From assembly GCF_001305855.1 (NCBI RefSeq), contig NZ_LIXZ01000001.1:248001-312000 (forward strand): DNA of 64,000 bases, written 5' to 3'. This stretch comes from Rossellomorea vietnamensis. GTDB taxonomy: Bacteria > Bacillota > Bacilli > Bacillales > Bacillaceae_B. Below are positions 25,453 through 32,926 of the stretch, piece after piece. The notes beneath the pieces are model-generated. The model saw nothing but the letters and a program-made list of their open reading frames with translations, was not told the origin of the DNA and did no database searches. The position numbers and the translations under genes were made by a program. The stretch's first letter is position 1, and every line of letters begins with the position of its first letter.

Positions 25453-25734
25453 ATGTACCAATATGCATATTACCCACATCCAAGCTATTCGCCTTACAGA
25501 GGTGGCGATCAGCGTTTCTTCCCATTCTTTGGATTACCATTCTTAGCAGGAGGTTTAGCAGGATTGGCCATCAGTCCTTTGCTTTTCAACAGACCTTGCT
25601 ATGGTTGCTACCCGCCTTATCCGCCTTACGGAGGGTATGCTTATCCCGGCTATCCACAACCCTATGGTGTCAACAGTTTCCAATCTTCACCGAATAACTT
25701 TACTGAGAATATTAATATATACCCCGGACGATAA
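25453..25734 (+). CDS. Small Tyr/Pro/Gly-rich protein, possible spore coat component
   Basis: A 93-residue protein. The N-terminus (MYQYAYYPHPSYSPYRGG) and C-terminal half (CYPPYPPYGGYAYPGYPQPYG) are made of Tyr, Pro and Gly. They flank a hydrophobic stretch LPFLAGGLAGLAISPLLF (about 28-45) and a CYGC motif. Such composition is typical of Bacillus spore coat or spore surface proteins. GAGAGGAGG is a very strong ribosome site. A CATAGAATGA element near 25417 with AC about 15 bases upstream resembles a late sporulation (sigma-K) promoter, weakly. Family not named with certainty. Confidence 0.68.
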   Translation: MYQYAYYPHPSYSPYRGGDQRFFPFFGLPFLAGGLAGLAISPLLFNRPCYGCYPPYPPYGGYAYPGYPQPYGVNSFQSSPNNFTENINIYPGR

Positions 25735-25738
25735 TCAG

Positions 25739-25772
25739 AGGGCTCGCCTAACCTTACATTGTTTAGGCAGAG
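25739..25772 (+). terminator. Hairpin after the Tyr/Pro/Gly-rich gene
   Basis: GGCTCGCCTAA pairs with TTAGGCAGAGCC (one bulge). It follows the stop by a few bases but has only TTC after it, so it is a weak terminator. Confidence 0.5.
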
Positions 25773-25909
25773 CCTTCATTGCACTTCCTCTCAGTTCTCC
25801 CCACCGCACGTCCCTGAGACTTTAAACAATAAACTCCCCTCGGTAGCCTTTCCAATCATAGGGAAAGGGGGTATAATAGAGAAGAATACACTAGAAAGGA
25901 GCCAATAAC

Positions 25910-26377
25910 TTGAGAAACACTAGTAAATCCACCCCTTCTTCCACATCTGTCATCACCCTCTCTCAAGCTATTTTCACTGTGAATCGTCATGCGAAAACAG
26001 CAGGTAACCCAAAATACTTATATTCATTAAAAAAACGAGCCTTAATAAAAATGATCAGGGAAGGCAAGGCCAAAAAAGTGGGACTTCACTTCTCTAAAAA
26101 CCCTAAGAACAGTCAACAACAATCGGATGTCTTGATTGATTGCGGAGAATATACGTTTCATCTCCCTCCTGCAAAGGAAGATTTCAAAGAGCTTCCACAT
26201 TTGGGATCCCTCGACCAAAGCCTGCGAAACCCGAAATGTAAAATGGGATTGCAACAGGCAAAAGGGATTCTGGAAAAGTATACAGGCATGTCAGATCATA
26301 CCGATCAGATCCGAAAGACGGGAAAGAATCAATATCAAAAGCCTGTATTCAAAAAATTGGGCGACAGCTTCTTTTAA
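25910..26377 (+). CDS. ykyB: Conserved protein YkyB
   Basis: A 155-residue basic soluble protein that matches B. subtilis YkyB: LSQAIFTVNRHAKTAGNPKYLY, KKVGLHFSKNP.NSQQQSDVLI and a C-terminal KPVFKKLGDS. Function unknown. The start is TTG with an AAAGGAG box 8 bases upstream, preceded by a TATAAT at 25872-25877. The gene converges with cheV, its neighbour in B. subtilis as well. The first 20 residues are Ser/Thr-rich and differ from B. subtilis. Confidence 0.87.
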   Translation: MRNTSKSTPSSTSVITLSQAIFTVNRHAKTAGNPKYLYSLKKRALIKMIREGKAKKVGLHFSKNPKNSQQQSDVLIDCGEYTFHLPPAKEDFKELPHLGSLDQSLRNPKCKMGLQQAKGILEKYTGMSDHTDQIRKTGKNQYQKPVFKKLGDSFF

Positions 26378-26412
26378 TACCCACTGATTTTAGTACAGTA
26401 ACGCATATATCC

Positions 26413-26449
26413 TCTAAAGGGTTTTGACAATTGTCAAAACCCTTTTATA
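26413..26449. terminator. Bidirectional terminator between ykyB and cheV
   Basis: AAAGGGTTTTGACAA pairs perfectly with TTGTCAAAACCCTTT; T- and A-runs flank it on both sides. Confidence 0.88.
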
Positions 26450-26455
26450 GTGGGA

Positions 26456-27376
26456 TTACAGAATATACTGATCGATTTTTAAAATAAGCTCAGCGATTTC
26501 GGGTTTGCTGATCTGATATTCCGCCCCTACCATCTCGCCTTTATGCTTTAAATCGTTTGTAATCAGAGATGAAAATATGATGACCGGGAGTGTATTAAGC
26601 TTCGGATGATTTTTGATTCTTTTGGTCAAATGATGTCCATCCATCTGTGGCATTTCAATGTCCGTCAGTACAAGATGTACGCTTTCTTTCACGTCCTGGT
26701 TTCCATCCACAATGGATTCTAAGTATTGAAATGCATCGGCACCATTTTCAAAGAACTCTACATCCTCATATCCCGCTTCTTTCAAGGTGTCGTTCAACAG
26801 CTTCCGAAGTAATGGGGAATCCTCAGCTGCAATTATTTTCTTGTTCCTTCTCTCTCTTGGACCTAATTTTTTCACTTGATCTACACGGATTCCTGTTTCA
26901 GGATTGATCTCGAGCATGATGCTCTCAAAATCCAAAAGAAGGATCATGGTGTCTTCCCGCTTGATCACCCCGATTATTCCCGAATGGACACCTGAATACA
27001 TGTCTGAAGGTTTCTCGATTTGATTCCATGAAATGCGATGAATCTGAGTGACGTTATGAACATGAAAGATGACTTTCTGCTGATTGAATTCAGCTACAAT
27101 ATATTTTGACTTCGGTGTTTCTTCTTCTTCCACCCCAAGCACCCTGGCCATGTCAACGACCGGCAGCACTTCACCTCTTAATTGAACAAGTCCCTTCACA
27201 TGGGGGTGTGAGTGGGGAATCGGTGTCACCGCAGCAGGCTGGATGATTTCCTTCACTTTTATGACATTAATCCCAAATTTATTGTTTTGAACCTCGAATT
27301 CAACGATTTCAAGTTCATTTGTACCGCTTTCGAGAAGTATTCCGTTTGATTGATTCAATGATTTTCGTCCTTCCAT
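26456..27376 (-). CDS. cheV: Chemotaxis coupling/adaptation protein CheV
   Basis: A 306-residue fusion of a CheW-like domain (about 18-165) and a receiver domain (about 180-306). The CheW part shows VKEIIQP and VKGLVQLRGEVLPVVD. The receiver shows the acidic pair AAEDS, phospho-acceptor Asp in LTDIEMPQMDG, and the late Lys in ISKPE. CheV couples receptors to CheA and is phosphorylated for adaptation. GGGAGG is 5-6 bases before the ATG. A sigma-D type promoter lies just upstream. Confidence 0.94.
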   Translation of the reverse strand: MEGRKSLNQSNGILLESGTNELEIVEFEVQNNKFGINVIKVKEIIQPAAVTPIPHSHPHVKGLVQLRGEVLPVVDMARVLGVEEEETPKSKYIVAEFNQQKVIFHVHNVTQIHRISWNQIEKPSDMYSGVHSGIIGVIKREDTMILLLDFESIMLEINPETGIRVDQVKKLGPRERRNKKIIAAEDSPLLRKLLNDTLKEAGYEDVEFFENGADAFQYLESIVDGNQDVKESVHLVLTDIEMPQMDGHHLTKRIKNHPKLNTLPVIIFSSLITNDLKHKGEMVGAEYQISKPEIAELILKIDQYIL

Positions 27377-27397
27377 ACATTATTGCCCTCCCTACTT

Positions 27398-27424
27398 ATA
27401 TCGAACAAACCAGGAACTTCTTTA
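27398..27424 (-). promoter_or_regulatory. Sigma-D promoter of cheV
   Basis: On the minus strand TAAA (27421-27424) is followed after 15 bases by TTCGATAT (27398-27405). The sigma-D consensus is TAAA, 14-16 bases, GCCGATAT. Motility genes including cheV use this factor in B. subtilis. The leader would be only about 15 bases long. Confidence 0.75.
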
Positions 27425-27493
27425 CATGCGGACAAGAAAAATAACTGACTAGTAATGAATTCCGGATCCATACTATGAACAGGAGGTGTTGTT

Positions 27494-27691
27494 ATGAGGG
27501 ATCGTAGAGGTTATGAAGATAGTGGCCTGCCTGATTTTGATGATATTACTGACCATATTCTGCCTGCACAGAACAATCTTCCCTTGATTGCTCTCGGGAA
27601 GAATTCAGAAGGCAAGGATGAACCGGATGAACTGTCTTATATTGAAGGACAAAAGCGCAGGAATGAGTCGGATGAAGATCCCCGACCTTGA
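27494..27691 (+). CDS. Small acidic protein, unknown function
   Basis: A 65-residue hydrophilic protein rich in Asp, Glu and Arg, with a short nonpolar patch (ILPAQNNLPLIALG, about 22-35). It ends in a charged, probably disordered tail. A consensus AGGAGGTG box 6-7 bases before ATG argues that it is expressed. It stands alone between cheV and queE and is followed by a shared palindromic terminator. I do not recognise it. Confidence 0.65.
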   Translation: MRDRRGYEDSGLPDFDDITDHILPAQNNLPLIALGKNSEGKDEPDELSYIEGQKRRNESDEDPRP

Positions 27692-27708
27692 TTGGCTCGA
27701 CACAATAG

Positions 27709-27746
27709 AAAAAAGCGATTGTATGGAAGTCCATCAATCGCTTTTC
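27709..27746. terminator. Bidirectional terminator between the 65-residue gene and queE
   Basis: AAAAGCGATTG pairs with CAATCGCTTTT, with an inner ATGGA/TCCAT helix; T- and A-runs lie on either side. Confidence 0.82.
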
Positions 27747-27750
27747 ATTT

Positions 27751-28473
27751 CTATACCCCTCGCTTGTTCCCCCATACCAACGTATGGAGTTGAGGTAGCA
27801 CACGAACATTATTTAAATCTGCTCTTTCACACACTTTATCTATAAGTGTTTCATAATCCAACAGCAAATCTGAAACGAGCTTGGCTGTGTCACCTTCTGT
27901 AACGGCAGGATTGCCTGTTTGGATATAAAACGGTACACCGGGGTAGCGATGATGGATGCGAGTGGCATATTCTAAATCGAAATCGTCAAACACCACCACT
28001 TTTAAACTGAACTGTGAACGATTCTCTTTTAATCGATGAACGATTTCATCAAGTTTCTCAAATTCCGTCACCATGCCTGAACTTGGAGGCTTGGGAGATA
28101 TGGTCAGATCACTGATATCATAAAACCAATCCTGCCACCGGCTTCCCTGTGTTTCTAGGGCTGAATCTATCCCATTTTCTTTGAAAATGTCAATAAGTTC
28201 CTTCAAGCTGGCCAATAGAGCAGGATTCCCACCTGAAATCGTTACATGGGAGAATCGATCTCCTCCTATTTCAAGCAAGCGATGCCAAATATCCTGTGCT
28301 GTCATGAGCACGATATCTTCTTTGGCAGACCCATCCCACGTAAAGGCTGAGTCACACCAGGCACAGCTGTAATCACACCCGGCAGTCCTGACAAACATTG
28401 TTTTTTGGCCGATGACCATCCCTTCCCCTTGGATGGTTGGACCGAACACTTCCAGAACGGGAATTTTCTTCAT
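27751..28473 (-). CDS. queE: 7-carboxy-7-deazaguanine synthase (radical SAM)
   Basis: A 240-residue radical SAM enzyme that contracts 6-carboxytetrahydropterin to 7-carboxy-7-deazaguanine in queuosine synthesis. The 4Fe-4S cysteines C33xxxC37xxC40 (CDYSCAWC) are present, with GPTIQGEG at the substrate site and TISGGNPAL later. The ATG at 28473 ([12 protein letters not shown]) is chosen over a longer frame because it overlaps the queD stop as ATGA and matches B. subtilis QueE. Confidence 0.96.
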   Translation of the reverse strand: MKKIPVLEVFGPTIQGEGMVIGQKTMFVRTAGCDYSCAWCDSAFTWDGSAKEDIVLMTAQDIWHRLLEIGGDRFSHVTISGGNPALLASLKELIDIFKENGIDSALETQGSRWQDWFYDISDLTISPKPPSSGMVTEFEKLDEIVHRLKENRSQFSLKVVVFDDFDLEYATRIHHRYPGVPFYIQTGNPAVTEGDTAKLVSDLLLDYETLIDKVCERADLNNVRVLPQLHTLVWGNKRGV

Positions 28474-28904
28474 GAGCGTTTCCCCTTTGGTCTGTAAATA
28501 CAATAGCTGGTAGGAGTTTCCCTTAAAAATACTTGAAGACACTGTGGCCTGTGAGGAAGTGTGTCTAAATGATCCTGAATGATTTCCCACATCACCTTTG
28601 CCACCACTTCAGTTGTAGGAAATTCCATCCCTTTCTCAGAAGAAAACCTTTCATCCTGATTGATGATGGTATGATCAAATCGTTTATGGATCAGTTTTTT
28701 TATGTGCTGGAAATTAATAAGGAATCCAGAATCATCGAGTTGGTCTCCCCCAATCGTGATATTGGCGAAGTAAGTATGACCATGCACTTCCTGACAACTT
28801 CCCGCATCAGCATGTGGAATGTAATGGGCAGCTGCAAAATGCATATCTTTATTTAATTCAAATTCATAAGGATGGTCGGGAGTCGGATAGATCTGTTGAA
28901 TCAT
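28470..28904 (-). CDS. queD: 6-carboxy-5,6,7,8-tetrahydropterin synthase
   Basis: A 144-residue PTPS-family enzyme that converts dihydroneopterin triphosphate to 6-carboxytetrahydropterin. The zinc ligands are His27, His41 and His43 (AAAHYIP, EVHGHTY), and catalytic Cys37 is in GSCQEVHGH. It overlaps both queC (ATGA at 28901-28904) and queE (28470-28473), so the three genes form one translationally coupled unit. Confidence 0.95.
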   Translation of the reverse strand: MIQQIYPTPDHPYEFELNKDMHFAAAHYIPHADAGSCQEVHGHTYFANITIGGDQLDDSGFLINFQHIKKLIHKRFDHTIINQDERFSSEKGMEFPTTEVVAKVMWEIIQDHLDTLPHRPQCLQVFLRETPTSYCIYRPKGKRS

Positions 28905-29566
28905 AGACCCTCTCCTCCTTTTTTTTCATTTATATATTCATCTAATCCCTTTTGTCTAAGTTCACAAGCCGGGCATTCCCCGCACCCGCTCCCTTTCAAC
29001 CCGTTATAACATGTAAGGGTATTTTCCTGAATATAATGGAACGCTCCTAATTCGTCGGCCATTTCCCACGTCTCTGCCTTATTGATCCACATAAGGGGAG
29101 TATGAATGACAAACTGTTCATCCATGGAAAGATTGAGGGAAACATTCAAGGATTTCACAAAAATATCCCGGCAGTCAGGATAGCCGCTAAAATCTGTTTC
29201 GCATACACCGGTCACGATATGTTTCGCCCCGATCTGCTTTGCCAGAATCCCGGCAAATGACAAGAATAATAGATTTCTTCCCGGAACAAAAGTAGAAGGC
29301 AATTCCCCTTCTTTTTGTGTGATTTCTTCATCCGTTCTTGTTAATGCACTTGGTGCCAGTTGATTCAATAAACTCATATCTAATACATGGTGAGGCACAT
29401 TCAAATCCTCTGCAATCTCTCGTGCACAGTCCAGTTCCGCAACATGTCTCTGACCATAATTAAATGTCACTGCTTCTACTTCTTTAAATGCTTTCTTTGC
29501 CCAAAATAAACACGTTGTACTATCTTGACCTCCGCTGAATACGACTAACGCTTTCTCTGTGTTCAT
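28901..29566 (-). CDS. queC: 7-cyano-7-deazaguanine synthase
   Basis: A 221-residue ATP-dependent enzyme that turns 7-carboxy-7-deazaguanine into preQ0. The P-loop-like motif SGGQDS is at 11-16, and the four-cysteine zinc site is at the C-terminus ([11 protein letters not shown]). The ATG at 29566 is chosen because an AGAAAGGAGAA box lies directly upstream; a longer frame runs back into the riboswitch leader and has no ribosome site. First gene of queCDE, under a preQ1-I riboswitch. Confidence 0.96.
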   Translation of the reverse strand: MNTEKALVVFSGGQDSTTCLFWAKKAFKEVEAVTFNYGQRHVAELDCAREIAEDLNVPHHVLDMSLLNQLAPSALTRTDEEITQKEGELPSTFVPGRNLLFLSFAGILAKQIGAKHIVTGVCETDFSGYPDCRDIFVKSLNVSLNLSMDEQFVIHTPLMWINKAETWEMADELGAFHYIQENTLTCYNGLKGSGCGECPACELRQKGLDEYINEKKGGEGL

Positions 29567-29663
29567 ATATGGTTCTCCTTTCTTTTCTACAGGCTCTTTT
29601 GCCATGAAAAGAAGAAAGAGATTCTGTAAGACTCTATAATATCGGCAATACATTGCCACTAAC

Positions 29664-29692
29664 AAAAAATAACGACACCTAAGGATGCCGTT
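29664..29692 (-). terminator. Expression-platform terminator of the preQ1 switch
   Basis: On the minus strand ACGGCAT pairs with GTGTCGT around the loop CCTTAG, and TATTTTTT follows. The loop CCTTAG is complementary to CTAAGG at the end of the aptamer, which gives an obvious antiterminator. Confidence 0.8.
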
Positions 29693-29694
29693 TT

Positions 29695-29731
29695 CCTTAG
29701 TTTTTTATAGAGGGTTGTGCTAGAACCTCTC
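29695..29731 (-). ncRNA. preQ1-I riboswitch
   Basis: On the minus strand the short aptamer has P1 AGAGG/CCTCT, a loop TTCTAGCACAAC, and the A-rich tail ATAAAAAACTAAGG that folds into the pseudoknot. This is the class I preQ1 aptamer seen before queC in B. subtilis. Binding of preQ1 should free the terminator just downstream and turn off queCDE. Confidence 0.93.
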
Positions 29732-29853
29732 GGGAGTCGTCCTTCATCCCAATTCTTCTTCTATTGTCCTCAACCAATATAACGTTTTTTCATAAAAAAA
29801 TCTACATTTCACTAACAATTTATTCAGAAATCACCGTAATAACAGCTGTCTGA

Positions 29854-30849
29854 CTATTTTAAACGAAGGAGCCTTCTTCTCTTCCTTCTCTTTTTCGAGC
29901 CGAAACGCAGCCAGCCTATTTTCAAAAAGAAGCCAAACATGATCAGTGCGATGAGTCCCATGACCCCGAGGACGATGAAGTAAGCATTGGGCTCATCGAG
30001 TTCAGGCATGTTGACAAAGTTCATCCCATATAAACCTGCAATAAAGGTAAGGGGCATGAAAATCGTCGTGATGACTGTCAATGTCATCATGATGTTATTC
30101 ATTTTATCGGAATTGATCGATAAATAATTATCACGTATATCCGATGAGAATTCGCGATAAGATTCAAGCATTTCAACAAGCTTTATCAAATGATCATATA
30201 CGTCATTGAAATACAGCTGCTCTTCCTTCAGTGCATTCAATCTGCCCGAGTTACTGATGCGATACAATAGATCCCTCATCGGCACCAGGGTGCGACGGAG
30301 CTTTGACATATCATGTCGGATATCAAATAACTCATCCATTAGGTCACTGTCGGCTTCTTCATTCGTGTTGTCTTCAATCGTATTGAGGCGGTCTTCTATC
30401 TTATACACAAGGGGGAAGTAATCATCCACGAGCCGGTCAACGATTCTGTGCATGATTTTAAACGGGCTGAGCTGGGCCCCTTCTTCTTTCATTTCCTCCC
30501 ATATTTGATTTAATGGACTGACAGGTTCTTTATGGAACGTAACAATAAATCTTGAATTCACAAACATATTCACCTCATGGGAATCAAGGGTTTTTGAATT
30601 GATTCCGTGCATGAGTACAAAGATGTATTGATTATAGAAATCGAGCTTGGGACGTTGACTGAAATCGTCCAAACAATCCTCGATCGCAAGGGGGTGAAAT
30701 CGAAAATACAACTTAAGTAATCTGATGTCCTTGCTCGAAGGCTCAGAGAAATCCACCCAGTACCATTTTACATCTTTTTCTTTTATTCTTGATAAAGGAA
30801 CATCACTTTGGATTTCCCCGTTTTCCATGATTATACTTGTTCGGATCAT
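29854..30849 (-). CDS. corA: CorA-family magnesium transporter
   Basis: A 331-residue divalent cation channel: large N-terminal cytoplasmic domain, a long helix, and two C-terminal transmembrane helices (about 265-290 and 300-322). The signature GMN (LYGMNFVNMPE) lies at the end of the first helix. The tail is very basic (GSKKRRKRRRLLRLK). It carries Mg2+ and possibly Co2+ or Ni2+ as a pentamer. GGGAGA precedes the ATG. It is transcribed toward the que riboswitch without a clear terminator between. Confidence 0.92.
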   Translation of the reverse strand: MIRTSIIMENGEIQSDVPLSRIKEKDVKWYWVDFSEPSSKDIRLLKLYFRFHPLAIEDCLDDFSQRPKLDFYNQYIFVLMHGINSKTLDSHEVNMFVNSRFIVTFHKEPVSPLNQIWEEMKEEGAQLSPFKIMHRIVDRLVDDYFPLVYKIEDRLNTIEDNTNEEADSDLMDELFDIRHDMSKLRRTLVPMRDLLYRISNSGRLNALKEEQLYFNDVYDHLIKLVEMLESYREFSSDIRDNYLSINSDKMNNIMMTLTVITTIFMPLTFIAGLYGMNFVNMPELDEPNAYFIVLGVMGLIALIMFGFFLKIGWLRFGSKKRRKRRRLLRLK

Positions 30850-30979
30850 AAGGCTCTCCCTAACTGTCTTTTTTCATTTTTTATCCTTTCCCTTTTTCTC
30901 CTTCATTCAAACAAATCCCTGCGTAACCATTCAATTTAATGTTAAAATATGAATCAAACGATCAAAGTAGGTGTACATA

Positions 30980-32131
30980 GTGGAACAGCATATTAACCCC
31001 AGGGTCAGGGATATACAAATTTCTGGTATACGACGATTTTTCAACATGGTGTCAGACATTGACGATATGATCTCCCTTACCATCGGTCAACCTGACTTCC
31101 CTACCCCTCAACATATAAAAGAGGCAGGGAAAGCGGCCATTGATGGAGATTTCACTTCTTATACCCACAATGCTGGATATATCGAATTACGTGAAGCGGC
31201 TGCTTCATTCGTCAAAGAAAAATATCATGTGGACTATGACCCTGCAACAGAAGTCATAGTCACAAATGGTGCGTCCCAGGGAATCGATGTGATTCTTCGG
31301 ACGATTCTTTGCCAGGGTGACGACTGTCTCCTTCCAGGGCCCGTATATCCCGGTTATGAACCCATCATCAAACTATGTGGTGCCAATCCGGTCCACATCG
31401 ATATTACCCAGAATGAGTTTAAACTAGATGCAGCATTGATCGAGGGCAGCCTGACCCCTTCAACCAAATGCATCATCCTTCCTTACCCCTCGAACCCAAC
31501 AGGGGTCAGCTTATCAAAGGAAGAACTGAAGGAAATTGCCGAAATACTCAAGAGCCGCGACATTTTTGTATTGGCTGATGAAATATATAGTGAACTTACC
31601 TTTGATGGTTCACATCATTCCATTGCAGAGTATTTAAGAGAGCAAACGATCATCGTGAATGGATTATCAAAGTCACATAGTATGACAGGTTGGCGGATCG
31701 GCCTGATTTTCGCTCCTGAAGCCATTTCAAAGCACCTATTGAAGGTACACCAATATAATGTGTCCTGCGCTTCGTCCATCTCCCAAAAAGCAGCTTATGA
31801 AGCTCTGACAGCCGGAAAAGATGATGCTATAGATATGAAGGAAGAGTATAAGAAACGAAGGGATTATGTATACGACAGACTTGTGGATATGGGATTTGAA
31901 GGAATCGTCAAACCCCACGGCGCCTTTTACTTTTTCGTGAAAATACCGGATAACATACTGTTAAGCTCATTTGATTTCTCCCTGGCCCTGGCCCAGGAGA
32001 AAAAGGTGGCTGTCGTTCCCGGGGACGCCTTTTCCCCACTTGGAGAAGGCTATTTCCGTCTATCTTACGCCTGTTCCATGGATCAACTGACAGAAGGACT
32101 CGACCGGCTTCAATCCTTCATCCAATCCTAA
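30980..32131 (+). CDS. patA: Aminotransferase PatA (class I/II)
   Basis: A 383-residue PLP enzyme of fold type I; B. subtilis PatA makes amino-group transfers in lysine/diaminopimelate metabolism. Seen: TIGQPDFPTP, YPSNPTG, the DEIYSEL Asp that binds PLP, and Schiff-base Lys in VNGLSKSHSMTGWRIG. GTG at 30980 is preferred to the GTG nine bases upstream because the protein then begins MEQHINPRVRDI like B. subtilis PatA and AGGTG sits about 7 bases before it. Divergent from corA. Confidence 0.92.
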   Translation: MEQHINPRVRDIQISGIRRFFNMVSDIDDMISLTIGQPDFPTPQHIKEAGKAAIDGDFTSYTHNAGYIELREAAASFVKEKYHVDYDPATEVIVTNGASQGIDVILRTILCQGDDCLLPGPVYPGYEPIIKLCGANPVHIDITQNEFKLDAALIEGSLTPSTKCIILPYPSNPTGVSLSKEELKEIAEILKSRDIFVLADEIYSELTFDGSHHSIAEYLREQTIIVNGLSKSHSMTGWRIGLIFAPEAISKHLLKVHQYNVSCASSISQKAAYEALTAGKDDAIDMKEEYKKRRDYVYDRLVDMGFEGIVKPHGAFYFFVKIPDNILLSSFDFSLALAQEKKVAVVPGDAFSPLGEGYFRLSYACSMDQLTEGLDRLQSFIQS

Positions 32132-32132
32132 T

Positions 32133-32171
32133 GAGAGGGACGGACCTTGCATCAAGGTCCGTCCCTCTTTA
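32133..32171 (+). terminator. Terminator after patA
   Basis: AGAGGGACGGACCTTG pairs with CAAGGTCCGTCCCTCT with a 3-base loop; TTTA follows. Confidence 0.88.
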
Positions 32172-32174
32172 TCA

Positions 32175-32351
32175 TTACCCTTTATATTCACCATTGTTGT
32201 TAGGTGCTTTTTCTTTTTTCGCTTTGTCGTTGTGGATTTTATTGGTGGCTGCACTCCCGATTTCATGGGCAAATTCAGCATTGATCTTTGAAGAATCAAA
32301 GCCTTTTTTGTTTTTTTGCTGTGGATCATTTTTCTTTGTCCTTTTTGCCAT
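32175..32351 (-). CDS. Small basic spore-protein-like gene
   Basis: A 58-residue, highly charged, Asn/Lys-rich protein beginning MAKRTKKNDPQQKNKKG and containing AEFAHEIGSAATNK. GGGGGAGA lies 7 bases before the ATG. The EFA.E element is like that in gamma-type small acid-soluble spore proteins, and composition (no Cys or Trp, few hydrophobics) also fits a small spore or disordered protein. The family is a guess. It converges on patA. Confidence 0.55.
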   Translation of the reverse strand: MAKRTKKNDPQQKNKKGFDSSKINAEFAHEIGSAATNKIHNDKAKKEKAPNNNGEYKG

Positions 32352-32450
32352 TGATGATCTCCCCCTTTAATGATCTGCTAATCCATTTGAAAGATCAGCC
32401 TACTTATTATTCATCTTCACCTCAAGTCCTATTCAATGGACAAATTCCCA

Positions 32451-32485
32451 AAAAAAAGAACCAACACAGTTAACTGAGTTAGTTC
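32451..32485 (-). terminator. Strong terminator of an orphan transcript
   Basis: GAACTAACTCAG pairs with CTGTGTTGGTTC (one mismatch, one G-U) around loop TTAA, followed by TTTTTTT on the minus strand. No gene ends before it, which points to a small RNA. Confidence 0.8.
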
Positions 32486-32535
32486 AATAAAAAAAGGAAA
32501 AGGGGGTGTTAGTGAGAAATTAATCTCCAATTTCA
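32451..32535 (-). ncRNA. Candidate small RNA with C-rich single-stranded region
   Basis: On the minus strand a TATAAT box (32542-32547) would start an RNA near 32535. The RNA has a 5' hairpin (GAAATT/AATTTC), then an unpaired stretch with CACCCCCTTTTCC, then a strong terminator hairpin (12-bp stem, loop TTAA) ending in seven Ts at 32451. Length about 85 bases, no usable frame. A perfect inverted repeat AAAGATG-6-CATCTTT at 32562-32581 lies where a -35 box or operator would be. The layout resembles C-rich Firmicutes small RNAs such as FsrA, but no homology is claimed. Confidence 0.5.
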
Positions 32536-32561
32536 TGCTTAATTATAGAATACCCGCTTTT

Positions 32562-32581
32562 AAAGATGATAAACCATCTTT
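32562..32581. repeat. Perfect inverted repeat near the small-RNA promoter
   Basis: AAAGATG, six bases, CATCTTT. It sits 15-34 bases upstream of the -10 box of the candidate small RNA and may be an operator. Confidence 0.45.
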
Positions 32582-32691
32582 CTATTTTTTTAAAAAAAAT
32601 TTTTTGTTTGCGGAACACCGCTCAATAATTATTTTATGGACCTTCCAAACACAACCGGTGCCCGAAAAAGTTATTTTAGTAAAACACTTTA

Positions 32692-32716
32692 AAAAAGCGC
32701 TTTCATACAGTATAAT
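32692..32716 (+). promoter_or_regulatory. cre-like site with a TATAAT box, no gene downstream
   Basis: AAAAAGCGCTTTCA (32692-32705) matches the CcpA cre consensus at 12 of 14 positions on the reverse strand. TATAAT follows at 32711-32716 with TTTAAA 17 bases before it. No open frame of note lies downstream on the + strand before the end of ptsI. Confidence 0.45.
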
Positions 32717-32790
32717 AAACAAGTGAATTCGGGAATGAAGTTTGAACGTGGTTTGTAAAATGGTAACCACTTGTATAATCCCCTTTTAAA

Positions 32791-32830
32791 AAGAAAAAGG
32801 GATTGAAAGAACCAAGCGTTCCTTCAATCC
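32791..32830 (-). terminator. Terminator of ptsHI
   Basis: On the minus strand GGATTGAAGGAAC pairs with GTTCTTTCAATCC and CTTTTTCTTTTT follows. A second, weaker hairpin (AATAAGGC/GCCTTTTT) lies nearer the ptsI stop, at 32853-32884. Confidence 0.75.
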
Positions 32831-32926
32831 ACAAGAAAGGGGGAAATGAGAATAAAAAGGCCCAAAGGGTGTGTGCCTTATTCTTCACAGATATATTACC
32901 CTCATTTCCATCATCTAAACCTAAAT

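Noticed and set aside
28474-28590. Longer N-terminus for queE
   Set aside because: It lies inside queD, has no ribosome site, and the family begins at the ATGA overlap.
29567-29665. Longer N-terminus for queC
   Set aside because: The extra codons lie in the riboswitch leader and lack a ribosome site; the SGGQDS motif would be misplaced compared with the family.
32582-32605. A/T run as a replication or curved-DNA element
   Set aside because: A simple poly-A/poly-T tract of about 20 bases with no flanking DnaA boxes; no support for an origin.
32703-32888. 61-codon frame on the minus strand after ptsI
   Set aside because: It reads through the ptsI terminator hairpins and encodes a Phe-rich product without a ribosome site.
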